NCBI GenBank assembly: GCA_038496445.1
Contig: JALMLS010000342.1
Span: forward strand, 124,001 to 188,000
Source: Trichosphaerium sp. ATCC 40318
Lineage: Eukaryota > Discosea > Flabellinia > Trichosidae
Length of the DNA: 64,000 bases
Direction of reading: 5' to 3'
The notes under the pieces were generated by a model, which saw only the letters and a program-made list of their open reading frames with translations, was not told the DNA's origin and searched no databases. Both the position numbers and the translations under genes were made by a program. This document shows positions 33,862-44,088 of the stretch, piece after piece; within the stretch, counting starts at the first letter, position 1; each line of letters starts with the position of its first letter.

Positions 33862-36800
33862 ATGTACATCGAAAAGATAATTCTAGACGGCTTCAAGTCG
33901 TACGGCCAACGAACTGAAGTGTCTGGCTGGGATCCTCTTTTTAACGCAATAACTGGACTCAATGGTTCAGGTACCTACCAATTGCCCTATCGTAGATAAT
34001 TGTAATTTGGCGCGTAGGAAAATCAAACATCTTTGATGCCATTTGTTTTGTACTGGGTATATCGAATCTGCGACAAGTGCGCGTGAACAACATGAATGAG
34101 CTCGTTTACAACCGCGGTGGAGTTAGAAAGGTTCGTTTTCGCGGAATAGCTTTTTAAACTTGACTGTAATCACTAAAATCTATCATAGGCGAGCGTGACG
34201 ATCATTTTCAACAACTCTGATAGAAAAAATTCACCTGTTGGTTATGAGAAGTATGATAAGATTACCGTTACGCGTCAAGTACGTCACCTACCGCACAAGC
34301 TACGCTAACAACGCTATTTAGATCGTGCTCGGCGGTAGATCGAAATACCTCATCAACGGGCACAATGCTCCTTTATCTCGAGTTCAGAACTTGTTTCACT
34401 CAGTTCAACTCAACGTAAACAACCCTCATTTCTTGATCATGCAAGGACACATCACAAAGATTCTAGCAATGAAGCCTCAAGAGATCCTCGCAAAGATAGA
34501 AGAAGCAGCAGGAACAAGAATGTTTGAAGTAAAGAAAGCAAACGCTCTAAAAACAATACAAAAAAAGCAAAGTAAAGTGGACGACATTGATACTGTTCTA
34601 GCTCAAGAAGTGCGTACTCTTCGAAGACGAACAGAGTTAGTTTTTTTGACATATTTTTTTAATAGATTACGCCTACTCTTGAGAAGCTGAGGAAAGAGCG
34701 TTCGGATTATATGAGATGGATTGCTAATAACCAAGAGTTTGAAAGATTGAACAAAGTTATCATCGCGTATGACTATACAGAAGCTCAAAATAAGCTTGGT
34801 GAATCAGATGGATCACTTGCTAATTACCAGCGTCGTATTGCTGATTTACAAGAGGAGAATACTGAATTATTTGAGAAAATAAAGCGTACAAAATCTCAAA
34901 TTAAGAAGCTTACAAAGCAAAAAGAACAAGTACGCAAAAATCATGATGCTTCGCTGTTTGTATAGTGACTGTCTTTTTTCTTCTTTCTTTTTGAGTGTTG
35001 TCTTACCCTTCTACTTAGGAAATGAGCGCTGCTCTTACTAATCTTGAGCAAGAAGTGAAACAAGCCTCTCAAGTTCTAGTTAAGCTTACGTCTACTTATG
35101 ACCATAAGAAGGAGGCACTAGATGCTGAGGAAGAAAGAATACAGGTACGATTTTTTATTGTTGTGTTCTCATACTTTGGTTGAAATTGACGGATCTGTAA
35201 ACAGAAATTGGAACAAAACATTGAAACCCTTGAAGCTAGTTTAGAATCTGGTCGTGTTAGGGTAGAAAAGGCTAAATTAGAAGCTCAACAAGCTGAAGAA
35301 AGGCGTGAAATGAGACAACAAGACTTGTCCAGCTTAGAACGCACACTTGATCCCGATGGAAAGACAACCACCGATCATCTCATGGGTATGTTTTTGTTTT
35401 TTTATTATTCAAGTTTGTTTGCGTTTGAATGCTAAGTTTACTATTCAAATAGAGGCCAAGCGTGCAGCAACAAATTATGAAACTGAGGAAAAGAGTATAA
35501 AGCATAAGGTAGATCACCTTAAGAAAGATATCAGGGACAGAAAAAAGACACTAAGCAAAGCGAGCAAAGGTATTTTCTTCTTCTCCTTTTTCATTTTTAT
35601 CTAATGACGGGTTTTTTTTAGAGTATGCCAATCTACAATCAGAGAAAGAAGGCATCATGGAGGAGGTTAATGACCTTAAAGCGCAACTAAGAGAGTATGG
35701 TATTACAGATGATCCAGAGGTGTTTATACAGCTTAAAAAAGATAAAAAAGCTTTGGAGAGAGATGTACACCAACTTCTTGAAGTACGCCCTATCAACCCC
35801 TAGTAAACCGAACACAATCTCATGTTGGTTTTTCAGAGACTCGAGAGTTACCGTGTTCGTCTGTCTAGCTTAAATTTCAGGTTCTCTGATCCTGTGGAAG
35901 GATTTGATCGTAACAAGGTCAAAGGCCTTGTTGCAAAGCTTATTAAGATGAAAGACCCTGATTTAACAGCAACTGCATTGCAAGTCACTGCTGGTGGTCG
36001 TTTATACTACGTCGTTGTTGATACACAAGGTATGTTCTATTAGTAATTAACAAACCATTGAGTCAATAGATGTTAACATGTTTGGATATCTTTAGATACT
36101 GCTAAGAAAATTTTGAAGCATGGCAAACTTGAAAGACGTTACACAATGATTCCACTTAATCAAATCCAAGCCAATGTTACATCAACACAGAAAATTAAAA
36201 AAGCCCGTCAACTTGGTACGTCTTTCACACAAAAACATGTTTGGCTTGTTCTTTTGTGAAGTACTTGTTTTATGGTGTTAACACTGCTTAGTCGGCCAAG
36301 CCAATACCAATCATGCTCTATCTCTTATACGTTTCGACCCTGAAGTACAAACTGCAATCCAATACGTATTTGGATCTACAATGGTCTGTAAAGGTAAGCG
36401 CTACCACTATGTAATAAGATGCTGATTTTTTTTTCCTATTAAAGATATGGAATGCGCTAAGCAAGTAACTTTTAACAAAGAAGTTCGATTGCGTACAGTA
36501 ACCCTTGATGGTGATGTATTCGATCCTTCTGGTACTTTGACAGGTGGTGCAGCACCACAAGGAGGAGAGCTACTTAAGCGTATCCACAAATTGAACACTT
36601 CTGAACAAGAGTACATGGACGGACAACAAAAATTGACAGACATGACCGATAAACTCCAATCCCTAGAGAAGATATTCCGTGATATTGACCTTAAGGAGCA
36701 CTCTCTACGTGTCCTTCAAGGTAGGATTGAGCAAAGTAGTCATTACCGTGTTATCAAGAAGATTGAAGATTTGGAGAGATCACTAGCTGAGCAGAAAAAG

Positions 36801-38523
36801 TTGTTGGAACAGATAGTTGTCAAGAAAGAGGAAAGTTATGCACGTGTTCAACAACTTGAAGAACAGATAGGCCATGATGGTAGCGCAAAGAATACACAAG
36901 CACAGATTAAGAAAGCCAAGAAAGCGTTAGTTGCAGCTACAAAGGAAGTACGTTCTTTTTATTTCTTTTGGTTTTTTTTTATACTTGAACTCACACGTGT
37001 GTTTATTAGGTTCGCACTAAACAACAAGATATTGTGAAACTATCGAGTGAGATTGAAGAAATAGAGTCTGAACTTGAAGCTCAGAGAGGTCAACTTGAGG
37101 AGGCCAAAGCTGCGAATGATGTACTCAGTAGAGAGGAAATCGTATTGAAGCAAAAATTAGCTGATGCACAGGTTAGTGTCTGCTTTTGACTGCATTCTTT
37201 TCTTTGTTTTCTCCTCTGGTTAACGGGTTTCTTTAGAGTGCTTATAATGAACAAGAAGCTGCATATCAAGCAGAGAAGGACTTGGCTCTTCAGACTGATA
37301 CACGCATTACTGACTTGATAACTAAGAGAAATGAATCTTCGAAGAAAATGTCTGATAATGATATTGAAATCAAGAAAATAGATCACTCTTTGTCGAGGTT
37401 TAATAAGGATAAGAAGAATGCTGCTAAATATGTTGAGCAAATCACTCGTAAGCATGAATGGATAGAACAAGAGAAGGAGTTGTTTGGTAGACCTGGATAC
37501 GATTATGACTTTAACTCAATGGGAGATGTCAAAAAGGTACAAAGTTTATTTTTCTGTTACAAGGATAAGATTCCTTGGCCCATTTTTGGTTGATATTAAC
37601 ATTGATAGCTTCGTGGACATTTACATAAGTTAAGAGAAACACAAGAGCATCTCGGTGAGCGTATAAACAAGAAGGTTATTCATATGTATGAAAAGTACGT
37701 CAAACTATCTTGCTCTTTTTTTCTTCCTTTCTTTCTTTCTTTCTTCTTATTTCTTTCTTAAGAGCTGAACAAGAGTACCAAGAACTAGTTCAAAAGAAAC
37801 AAATTATTGAGAAAGATAAAGAAAAGATTGAAAAGGTTATTGAGGAACTCGATGAGAAGAAGAATCAAGCATTAGAAAAGACTTATGTTAAAGTGAATGA
37901 AGACTTTGGTAAGATTTTCTCTACTTTACTTCCTGGTACACAAGCAAAGCTTGTACCAAATGGTGATAGTATCCTGGATGGTATATACTTTATGTACGTC
38001 ACGCTATGTCTTCATAAATGCTTATTGTATCTACTTTAGGGTCGCTTTTGGAGAAACTTGGAAGCAGTCCTTGACAGAGCTCTCGGGAGGTCAAAAGTAA
38101 GTTGTGATTTTTTTTCAGTTTTTTCTTGTTAGGCTTTTTCTTTTCTTGCTTCTGGTGGCTTATTTCTTTCTTTAGGTCTTTGCTTGCGTTGTCCCTTATC
38201 CTTGCCCTTCTATTATTCAAACCTGCACCGATGTATATTCTTGATGAGATTGATGCTGCCCTTGATTTATCTCATACTCAAAATATTGGTAAAATGCTTC
38301 GTACTCATTTTTCTCATGCCCAGTTTATTATTATTTCTCTAAAAGAGGTACGTATTTTTTAATCTTACCCTTTTGGCATTTCACTATTGTTCTACACTGT
38401 TCACAGTACTGATATTTTTTCTTCAAGGGTATGTTTAATAACGCCAATGTCTTGTTTAAAGTTAAGCTACTCGATGGTTGTTCTCAAGTAACACGTATTG
38501 AAGCAAAACGTCGCAAACGATAG
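33862..38523 (+). CDS. SMC2: Condensin subunit SMC2
   Basis: Complete SMC2, the core ATPase of condensin that compacts mitotic chromosomes. The N-terminus [20 protein letters not shown] and Walker [21 protein letters not shown] are diagnostic for SMC2, as are [15 protein letters not shown] and [20 protein letters not shown]. Two long coiled coils flank a hinge ([30 protein letters not shown], then [20 protein letters not shown]). The C-terminal head has the signature [20 protein letters not shown] and Walker [21 protein letters not shown], then [20 protein letters not shown]. It ends AKRRKR. About nineteen short introns split it; roughly half begin GTACG. Length fits the family (about 1,170 residues). 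Every conserved ATPase motif is intact, so it should be functional. Confidence 0.97.
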
Positions 38524-39051
38524 AAAGTTGTACAATAATAAATAATATTTTAACTCAAAATCTATACTACTGTTTATATGCAAAGTATACTAACAAGTTA
38601 AGATACAAAATAAAGGTTGTACGTCAACGCCACGTGTTCTAGCAACTAAAAGGTAGGTCTTGTAGTCCCAGAAATCTCCCGTGTCCGATCGTATTTGGCA
38701 GATGCCTAACAACAATTCAGAGCAACACTAACTGATGGCTTGTTGAACCCAAGAATTTCTTGAGTATTCTGTCGTTATTTGAGTTTGTTGAATCTCATCC
38801 CACAGTGATCCATTGAGGAACATCATAAGAAAACAAAACTCTTGTGTTAAACGTATATGCTAAACACAAGGGGCAAATAAGAAGTACAGTTGTTTCAAAC
38901 AAAAAGTTGAATAAAAGTTGAGAAGAGATATTAATTGTATTCACTGAAATCATATTTTAATTTTATGTTCAACACTTGTTCATATTTCAAAACAACCAAC
39001 ACACATAACATCGTGGCTAACCTAAACACGAAAATACAATACAATCAAACA
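38524..39051. other. SMC2 3' flank and 5' part of repeat copy 1
   Basis: The first 200 bases are ordinary AT-rich 3' flank of SMC2. From about 38735 the sequence is shared with the other two repeat copies, forming the common upstream region of the gene family. It includes a conserved string ending GATCCATTGAGG near 38818. Confidence 0.6.
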
Positions 39052-39790
39052 ATGATAACTCAACAACAAACATCAACAAGTTCACCAGTACGCGTAACAA
39101 TCCAGTTTGACATTGAACAAGAACAAATTTCATCAACTCTCAAAAACATTCTCAATTGTGGAGTTCAAGTTGGTCCAGTATCAATACAAAACGTACGCCC
39201 ACCCTGGACCATATTGCATCCTTTAACAATTAAATATCTTACACATACTCAGGTATCGGATAAACCTTCAACTGAACAACATGACGACATAGAATCAAGT
39301 GACAGTGAAGAGAACGACAGTACCGAGTCAAGCAACACCGACGATACAGAATCTAGCGAAAATATAAATTCTGAAGACAACGCTGGTCTTGTCAATACAA
39401 TCAAAAAATGCCCTCGATTCTTGAAACGTGTTCCATCAGATCAACAAGAACAATGGATCAAAGCAATTCTACAACTTCAATCTGAAGGATACAAAAGATG
39501 GAGACCTTGTCTCAATACAATGATCAAAATTGGGTTCTCAGGAGATGTTCAACAAGTGATCAATGCGATGGAAGAACAAAAAGCATTTCGGATCAAAAAA
39601 AGACAAGAACGCCGAGAGCAGAGGGGTTCAAAACGCAATCAATGTCCTAAACGTGGTAGGCATCAAAGGCGTGCCAACAAATTCAAAAACAAGCATGCTC
39701 AACAAAAACAAAGACAAGAATGCGTCAAGCGCACACAAGAGTAGACTCACAATACTCCAACTACTGCTTGTAAATAAATAGTTGCTCCTA
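38735..39790 (+). repeat. Dispersed repeat unit, copy 1
   Basis: About 1.05 kb nearly identical to 44089-45212 (same strand) and 59700-60866 (opposite strand). Similarity begins near the string CAAGAATTTCTTGAG, about 300 bases before the gene's start codon, covers the whole gene with its intron, and ends about 40 bases after the stop. Small differences include CAA-codon number near the start and a few substitutions. No terminal inverted repeats or reverse transcriptase are visible. Confidence 0.85.
39052..39744 (+). CDS. Dispersed family protein, copy 1
   Basis: Two exons joined by a GTACGC...TCAG intron (about 39192-39252). The start chosen is ATG of MITQQQTSTSSPVRVTI, because copy 3 has lost the longer upstream frame. 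The N-terminal 45 residues (VRVTIQFDIEQEQISSTLKN, ILNCGVQVGPVSIQNV) look folded. An acidic serine-rich linker follows (IESSDSEENDSTESSNTDD). The C-terminal part has CPRFLKRVPSDQQEQWIKAI, WRPCLNTMIKIGFSGDVQQV and NAMEEQKAFRIKKRQER, with a segment that loosely resembles a UBA helix bundle ('GFSGDVQQVINAMEEQ'). The last 50 residues are very basic (KRGRHQRRANKFKNKHAQQ), suited to nucleic-acid binding or nuclear import. No known family recognised. High identity among three copies, including the intron, indicates recent duplication of DNA rather than retrocopying. Confidence 0.7.
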   Translation: MITQQQTSTSSPVRVTIQFDIEQEQISSTLKNILNCGVQVGPVSIQNVRPPWTILHPLTIKYLTHTQVSDKPSTEQHDDIESSDSEENDSTESSNTDDTESSENINSEDNAGLVNTIKKCPRFLKRVPSDQQEQWIKAILQLQSEGYKRWRPCLNTMIKIGFSGDVQQVINAMEEQKAFRIKKRQERREQRGSKRNQCPKRGRHQRRANKFKNKHAQQKQRQECVKRTQE

Positions 39791-40176
39791 AATAGTTTTC
39801 ATTAAATCAAAAAATTTGTTACATTTACTAACACCATACATTGGTTTACTTGCACAACGTCATATCAAGACTGTTTAATGGTTTATTGTGAAACTACAGT
39901 TAAAACACGACAGGTTATAGTAACTTTAACAAGTTGGTAGGACATGGTACAGTATATTTATTCGCATACAACTGGTACATCAAAAGGAAATACTTCATCA
40001 GCTTCTTTGAATCCACCTGTGAGGTACTTCAATGATTCCTCAGAATCTGTTGTATCCCTTCACGTCGTTGTCAAACCCGTTAATTTCAACAACGTACAAC
40101 AGCCGCTCATTTAATGTTACAATTAGTTTATTCTTACAACTACAATACATACAGACACTTCGCTGTGAAATTTCTT
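39745..40176. other. Flank of repeat copy 1 and left edge of 3.8-kb segment
   Basis: Holds the end of repeat copy 1, then at 39910-39938 the left copy of a 29-base direct repeat. After 39938 begins the segment with the two unfamiliar coiled-coil genes. Otherwise featureless. Confidence 0.5.
39910..39938 (+). repeat. 29-base direct repeat, left copy
   Basis: Identical to 43737-43765. It begins ACAGGTTATAGTAACTTTAA and ends ACAAGTTGGT. The two copies bound a 3.8-kb segment. At the right copy the sequence runs straight into the alpha-galactosidase-derived fragment. The string resembles a diverged stretch of an alpha-galactosidase intron (near 61520-61560), so it probably belonged to that duplicated piece first. 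Confidence 0.85.
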
Positions 40177-40930
40177 TCAAACTTGCTCCTGCGGTTCTAC
40201 ATACAGACGACCTGGGTAAGGCACCATAGCCGCCGCTAGCGCGGCTTCTTCCTCCACAGACCCTTGTGCAATAGACGACACAAACGAATTGAGCCTCGTG
40301 CATACTCCATCTTTGTAGGCTTCCAGTAGACGTGCTTTCTTACGTGTGTGCACTAGTTCTGGCGCAATATCATCCAGTGACTGTTGTAACGTATTTACAG
40401 TAGTTGTCAGTCGTTGATTGCTTGTTGTGAGCATAGTAACGGTCTGAGATAACCTCTCAATACGTTTATTGGCTTCGTTTAATTGCCGTTGTAAGTCTTT
40501 CTGGCTGTCCTTTTCTATTTCCAATTGTTGCGTTTTTACCCTGAGCAGACGCTCTGTTGCACTCTAGTGTACCGTTAGTGGTAAAGCACGAGTAAAATTG
40601 CGAAGCAAAGGCCATAATTTGCGTTAGAAAAGAGATTTATGCCGGCCAAAGTTTTCAAATAAAAAAAAAGCCTTTGCTAGCAAAACGCTAAGAGACGAGT
40701 GTTTAGAAGGTCGCATTTCCATTGCAACATTTACTGTTAGTAGCTCATTGAAAGTACAATAGAAACCAATTATGGGTCACCAATGCGCTCTCAAATTGCT
40801 CAGTAAACCCAAGCCAATACAATTTAAACGCTAAGCACTGCGCATCCACTACTAAAGAAAAGGCGATACGTTCCACTAACGCGCATACCTCCCTCGCCGT
40901 AGCAGTGCCCAGCACATCACCGCCTTCCAC
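40177..40930 (-). CDS. Hypothetical coiled-coil protein B (first exon uncertain)
   Basis: Two supported exons. The upstream one (40930 to about 40748) reads YVEGGDVLGTATAREVCALV, ERIAFSLVVDAQCLAFKLYW, LGFTEQFESALVTHNW. A GTACTT intron then leads to a leucine-zipper-like coil (ATERLLRVKTQQLEIEKDSQ, QLNEANKRIERLSQTVTMLT) and ends YPGRLYVEPQEQV. A likely first exon near 41130-41020 (MANATRASLQTKARDINVFL) precedes it but I could not fix its splice phase; its donor may be GCACGT. No known family. Divergently oriented to protein A inside the segment bounded by the 29-base repeats. Confidence 0.5.
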
Positions 40931-41130
40931 GTACGCTTTGTAGGCGTAACGAGTTACTCAATGGCTGTGTACATGTAATTGTTGGCCAGAAGGCATAATT
41001 CTATCATCGTCGCGAGCATATACACGTTAACGTGCCTTGTATTGCTCGAAATTAGTTGTAAGGTCAAATTGGCTCAGGAATACATTTATATCGCGAGCTT
41101 TCGTCTGAAGCGAAGCTCTCGTTGCGTTTG

Positions 41131-41856
41131 CCATAATGCTCAAGCGGCTTTGACGCTTGTCGTGTTTGCAGCTTTTTGAATGGTGGGTTTTGGCGCCAAA
41201 ACCGAACTTTACAAAAAATGGCCAAAACTCTCGCTAGCGCGACTGTTGCCTACAAAGCAAGCCTACGCTAAAGGTATTGATATGAGATCTTTCGGAATGA
41301 AGCAGCTTAGAATGTACTGCATAATTGCCGATCACTTTTCAATTTGTATTGTGCCTAAATCTCCCATCTCACGCTAGTAGCTAACTTTGCTCAATTATGA
41401 GAGGGCTCATATATGTATCCCATTACGAATTGTACGTTGTTTAACCCGAAACGACATGTTCTACCACTACGAAAGTACGAAAAAAACGGGATTTAATCAA
41501 GTAGCAATCATGTGATTTTACACGTGATCCTCTTTGTTTTAACAACGTCGTGACCATAACAAGGAAGTAAAAGCATGGTTATTTTGAAGTAGTTGTCCAC
41601 CATCCTGCAGCAGAAGCTAGTAGTTGTTTGACAAAAAGGTAAATCTTCAATCAACAGAAATGTGATTGAAAAACAAAACTGTAAGTCCTCGAAGAAGACA
41701 CAACGCTTGTCTTGAGATTCAAGAAATATCCCTACCATACATTAGAGCATAAAGACACTGAACGAAAGTACTTTAAACACTTTACTACTTAGCAAATTGC
41801 AAGAAGTCTATACAAAAGAAAATTAAGGCTCGACAAGCAATCGTTTCATAAAATTA
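41131..41856. other. Divergent spacer between genes B and A
   Basis: About 700 bases, head-to-head between the two hypothetical coiled-coil genes. Contains small plus-strand ORFs (for example 41180-41377, MVGFGAKTELYKKW) antisense to or upstream of gene B; none has support. A CACGTG lies at about 41520. Confidence 0.4.
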
Positions 41857-43413
41857 ATGCCTAGGGACGCATATGCAAACGATTACTATTTTTCTGTAAT
41901 ACCTGCAATGAGAATCTTGTTGACTTCATGTATGAGATGTCAACTCTCGTCAACTTCGAAGATTCACAAAAAGAACACCAAACAGAACCGCAAGCGAAGG
42001 AACATGAACAAATTTCCTTTGCAAAACAAAGCGGACAGCTCTAAAACCAGTACGCTTCAAACACGTGTTCGCACCTATTGCTAACGGCGGCCTTTAGAAC
42101 CAAACAATTCAGGTTCAGGTTCCTCCTGTACGTATTGAGATACCTCGGTATGCATCTTTCTAACTTTTGTAGTTACAACAAACTCGACGACTCCCAGCGA
42201 ACCACCCCCTACAGGTTCTAGGTACGTTGGAACGAAAACTATTTTAGCACATCAAACTTGTTACATATTAATTTCGGTTTAGAATTCGTTTTCCCCAGTA
42301 TTATGCTCCAAGCTCGGAGCCCGATACAAAACGACAAATGAAAGCTATTAAGGAACAACGGGAGCTACAAGGCACGTTTAGTCTTACATCTTTCACTTGG
42401 AATTTGTTATACTAACTAACTCTAAAGTAAAAAAGGCTGCTAAAGCTACTCCTCGAAGGTACTTTTTTTTTTGATTGATTTATCTTTTGTTCACCAAAGT
42501 TGGGTTGGTACTAAATACGTTCTCCAGGTTAATTAACGGCGACATGCTACAGCGCGAGCACTTTCGTATGGCATTATTTGAGCTATGCGAGCGATTACAA
42601 GAAATTAAATTGCGCGGGCTTGGAGGCTACGAATGGAAAGGCGATGTTGCAATTCCCTCCTTCATTAGCCATTGGCGTAACTTCCTACACGACGATAATA
42701 ATATCATATTATTTCAAATCTTGGCCAATATTAATCAAAAACAAGCCGCTTACCTACAAAGCTCACTTAGGCGGCTTCATGACTGTTGGGAAGTAGCCAC
42801 CTTTAACTTTAAGAGACCTTCGCGTGTAACGTCTTATTCGTTCAACTACGCTACGTACCTTGGAGAAGGCGTAACACACGCACTACAAACCATTCAACTT
42901 TTGAATTTCTCGCCTAGCCAGAAATTAGCTCAGGGTCCTCCTCGTACGTTTCTTTTTAAAAGATTTTGATGTTTGTGTTTACTTTCTATTTTAGGTTTAC
43001 TGAACATGGCTGTTGCTGAGTGCAATGAAAAGTTGCAGCGCAAGCTCAAACTAACTTCGGCGAGTAGAATAGATAAGCTTGAAAGTCATGGCAAACGGTA
43101 TAATAGCGCAAGACAAAAGGCAGATTACTCCAAACAGCTGGAAAGAAAAGCAAGCGAAACCAATCAGCTGCTTACTGAAACATGCGAACAACAAAAGCTT
43201 AAAATCCAACAACTGGTCACTGCTAATCAGCAACAAAAAACTGACATGCAGCGCATGCATGGCGAGCTACTTGCTCTTCAAGCTCAAGCTACGGAGCTAG
43301 AACAACTGAAAGGAAATGTAGCTGTAGAAGTTGGTTGCAAACGAAAAGTTTCCAGCTACACAGAATCCGAACAGCGTACAAAGAGGCCACGTACTCAAGA
43401 ACACAAAAACTAA
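41857..43413 (+). CDS. Hypothetical coiled-coil protein A with nuclear-type basic tail
   Basis: Six exons in one consistent frame. The N-terminus is uncertain: MPRDAYANDYYFSV at 41857 or MNKFPLQNKADSSK at 42004. Then NNSGSGSSFTTNSTTPSEPP, RIRFPQYYAPSSEPDTKRQM, a small exon KKAAKATPRR preceded by an apparent GC-AG intron (GCACGT...AAAG), and a 140-residue globular part: LINGDMLQREHFRMALFELC, ERLQEIKLRGLGGYEWKGDV, AIPSFISHWRNFLHDDNNII, LFQILANINQKQAAYLQSSL. The last exon is a long coiled coil (LERKASETNQLLTETCEQQK) ending with a basic nuclear-signal-like tail (CKRKVSSYTESEQRTKRPRT). I recognise no family. Together with gene B it makes a divergent pair inside the 3.8-kb bounded segment. Confidence 0.55.
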
Positions 43414-43736
43414 CAGGTTCTCAAACCTGTTTGATAAACCCAAAAAAATATTTCTATGTAAAACTTGTGAAACAATAAAGCATTTTGTCGTGTTGCCCTT
43501 TTCCGGATGTAACAACAAACGGTACTAACGTAGCTGCCGCTTTGACTCGGGCGGATCTGCGTTTCTTAAGTGTTCTTCCTCTGGTGAACAATTCGGGATA
43601 CTACCAATTTCGGATAAAAACCTCGGCCTGCTTTTACAATATTCCTGGCGAAGTGTGTACCACAAAGTTTTGATACCTTCATCTGTTATGTAACAATAAA
43701 TAAGTACATTCCGGGACACCCAATTATAACAATAGA

Positions 43737-43765
43737 ACAGGTTATAGTAACTTTAACAAGTTGGT
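43737..43765 (+). repeat. 29-base direct repeat, right copy
   Basis: Identical to 39910-39938 and joined without a gap to the alpha-galactosidase-like fragment that starts at 43766. Confidence 0.85.
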
Positions 43766-43905
43766 GAGTTACTAGGTGGATCCAAGAAATATGACAGAAG
43801 AAGTTCTTTCTCTCTACACTAACAAGGTACGGACAGAAAATGTCAAATTATTTTGAATGATTGTTTTGTACTGACCTGATATGATATTCTTCAATGGAAG
43901 TTCAA
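43766..43905 (+). pseudogene. Alpha-galactosidase gene fragment (duplicated, internally deleted)
   Basis: About 125 bases match, with only a handful of changes, the reverse complement of the alpha-galactosidase gene at roughly 61519-61393. This covers the exon encoding DPRNMTEEVLSLYTNK and part of the next intron. The match then jumps to the exon near 61300-61275 (ATTCTTCAATGGAAG), so the exon between, which encodes ISVDQDVLGKQGKQWQN, has been deleted. Beyond that the similarity fades. No functional reading frame remains. It lies just upstream of repeat copy 2, exactly as the intact alpha-galactosidase gene lies upstream of copy 3. Confidence 0.8.
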
Positions 43906-44088
43906 GCTTTGTGTACCTACATGGATCTTGGAAGCAAGGATGCAAAGCGTAAATTTCGAAACAATAGAAAAAAAATGGAGATGCAACACGGTGCTCTTCG
44001 AAATTACAAATAAAATCTACTGTGTACAATCCATTTGTTTTAAAATACAAGCGATATGAAGCAATGATTGTTATGTTAGAAGTACAAG

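Noticed and set aside
38935-39051. Longer N-terminus for the dispersed family proteins (frame open from 38935 and 44318)
   Set aside because: Copy 3 carries changes that break this upstream frame while the rest of the protein is kept, so the ATG at MITQQ/MTTQQ is the better start.
39939-43736. Possible DNA transposon with terminal inverted repeats
   Set aside because: The two ends of the segment were compared in reverse complement and share no convincing inverted repeat; no transposase motif (DDE, HUH, tyrosine recombinase) is visible in gene A or B.
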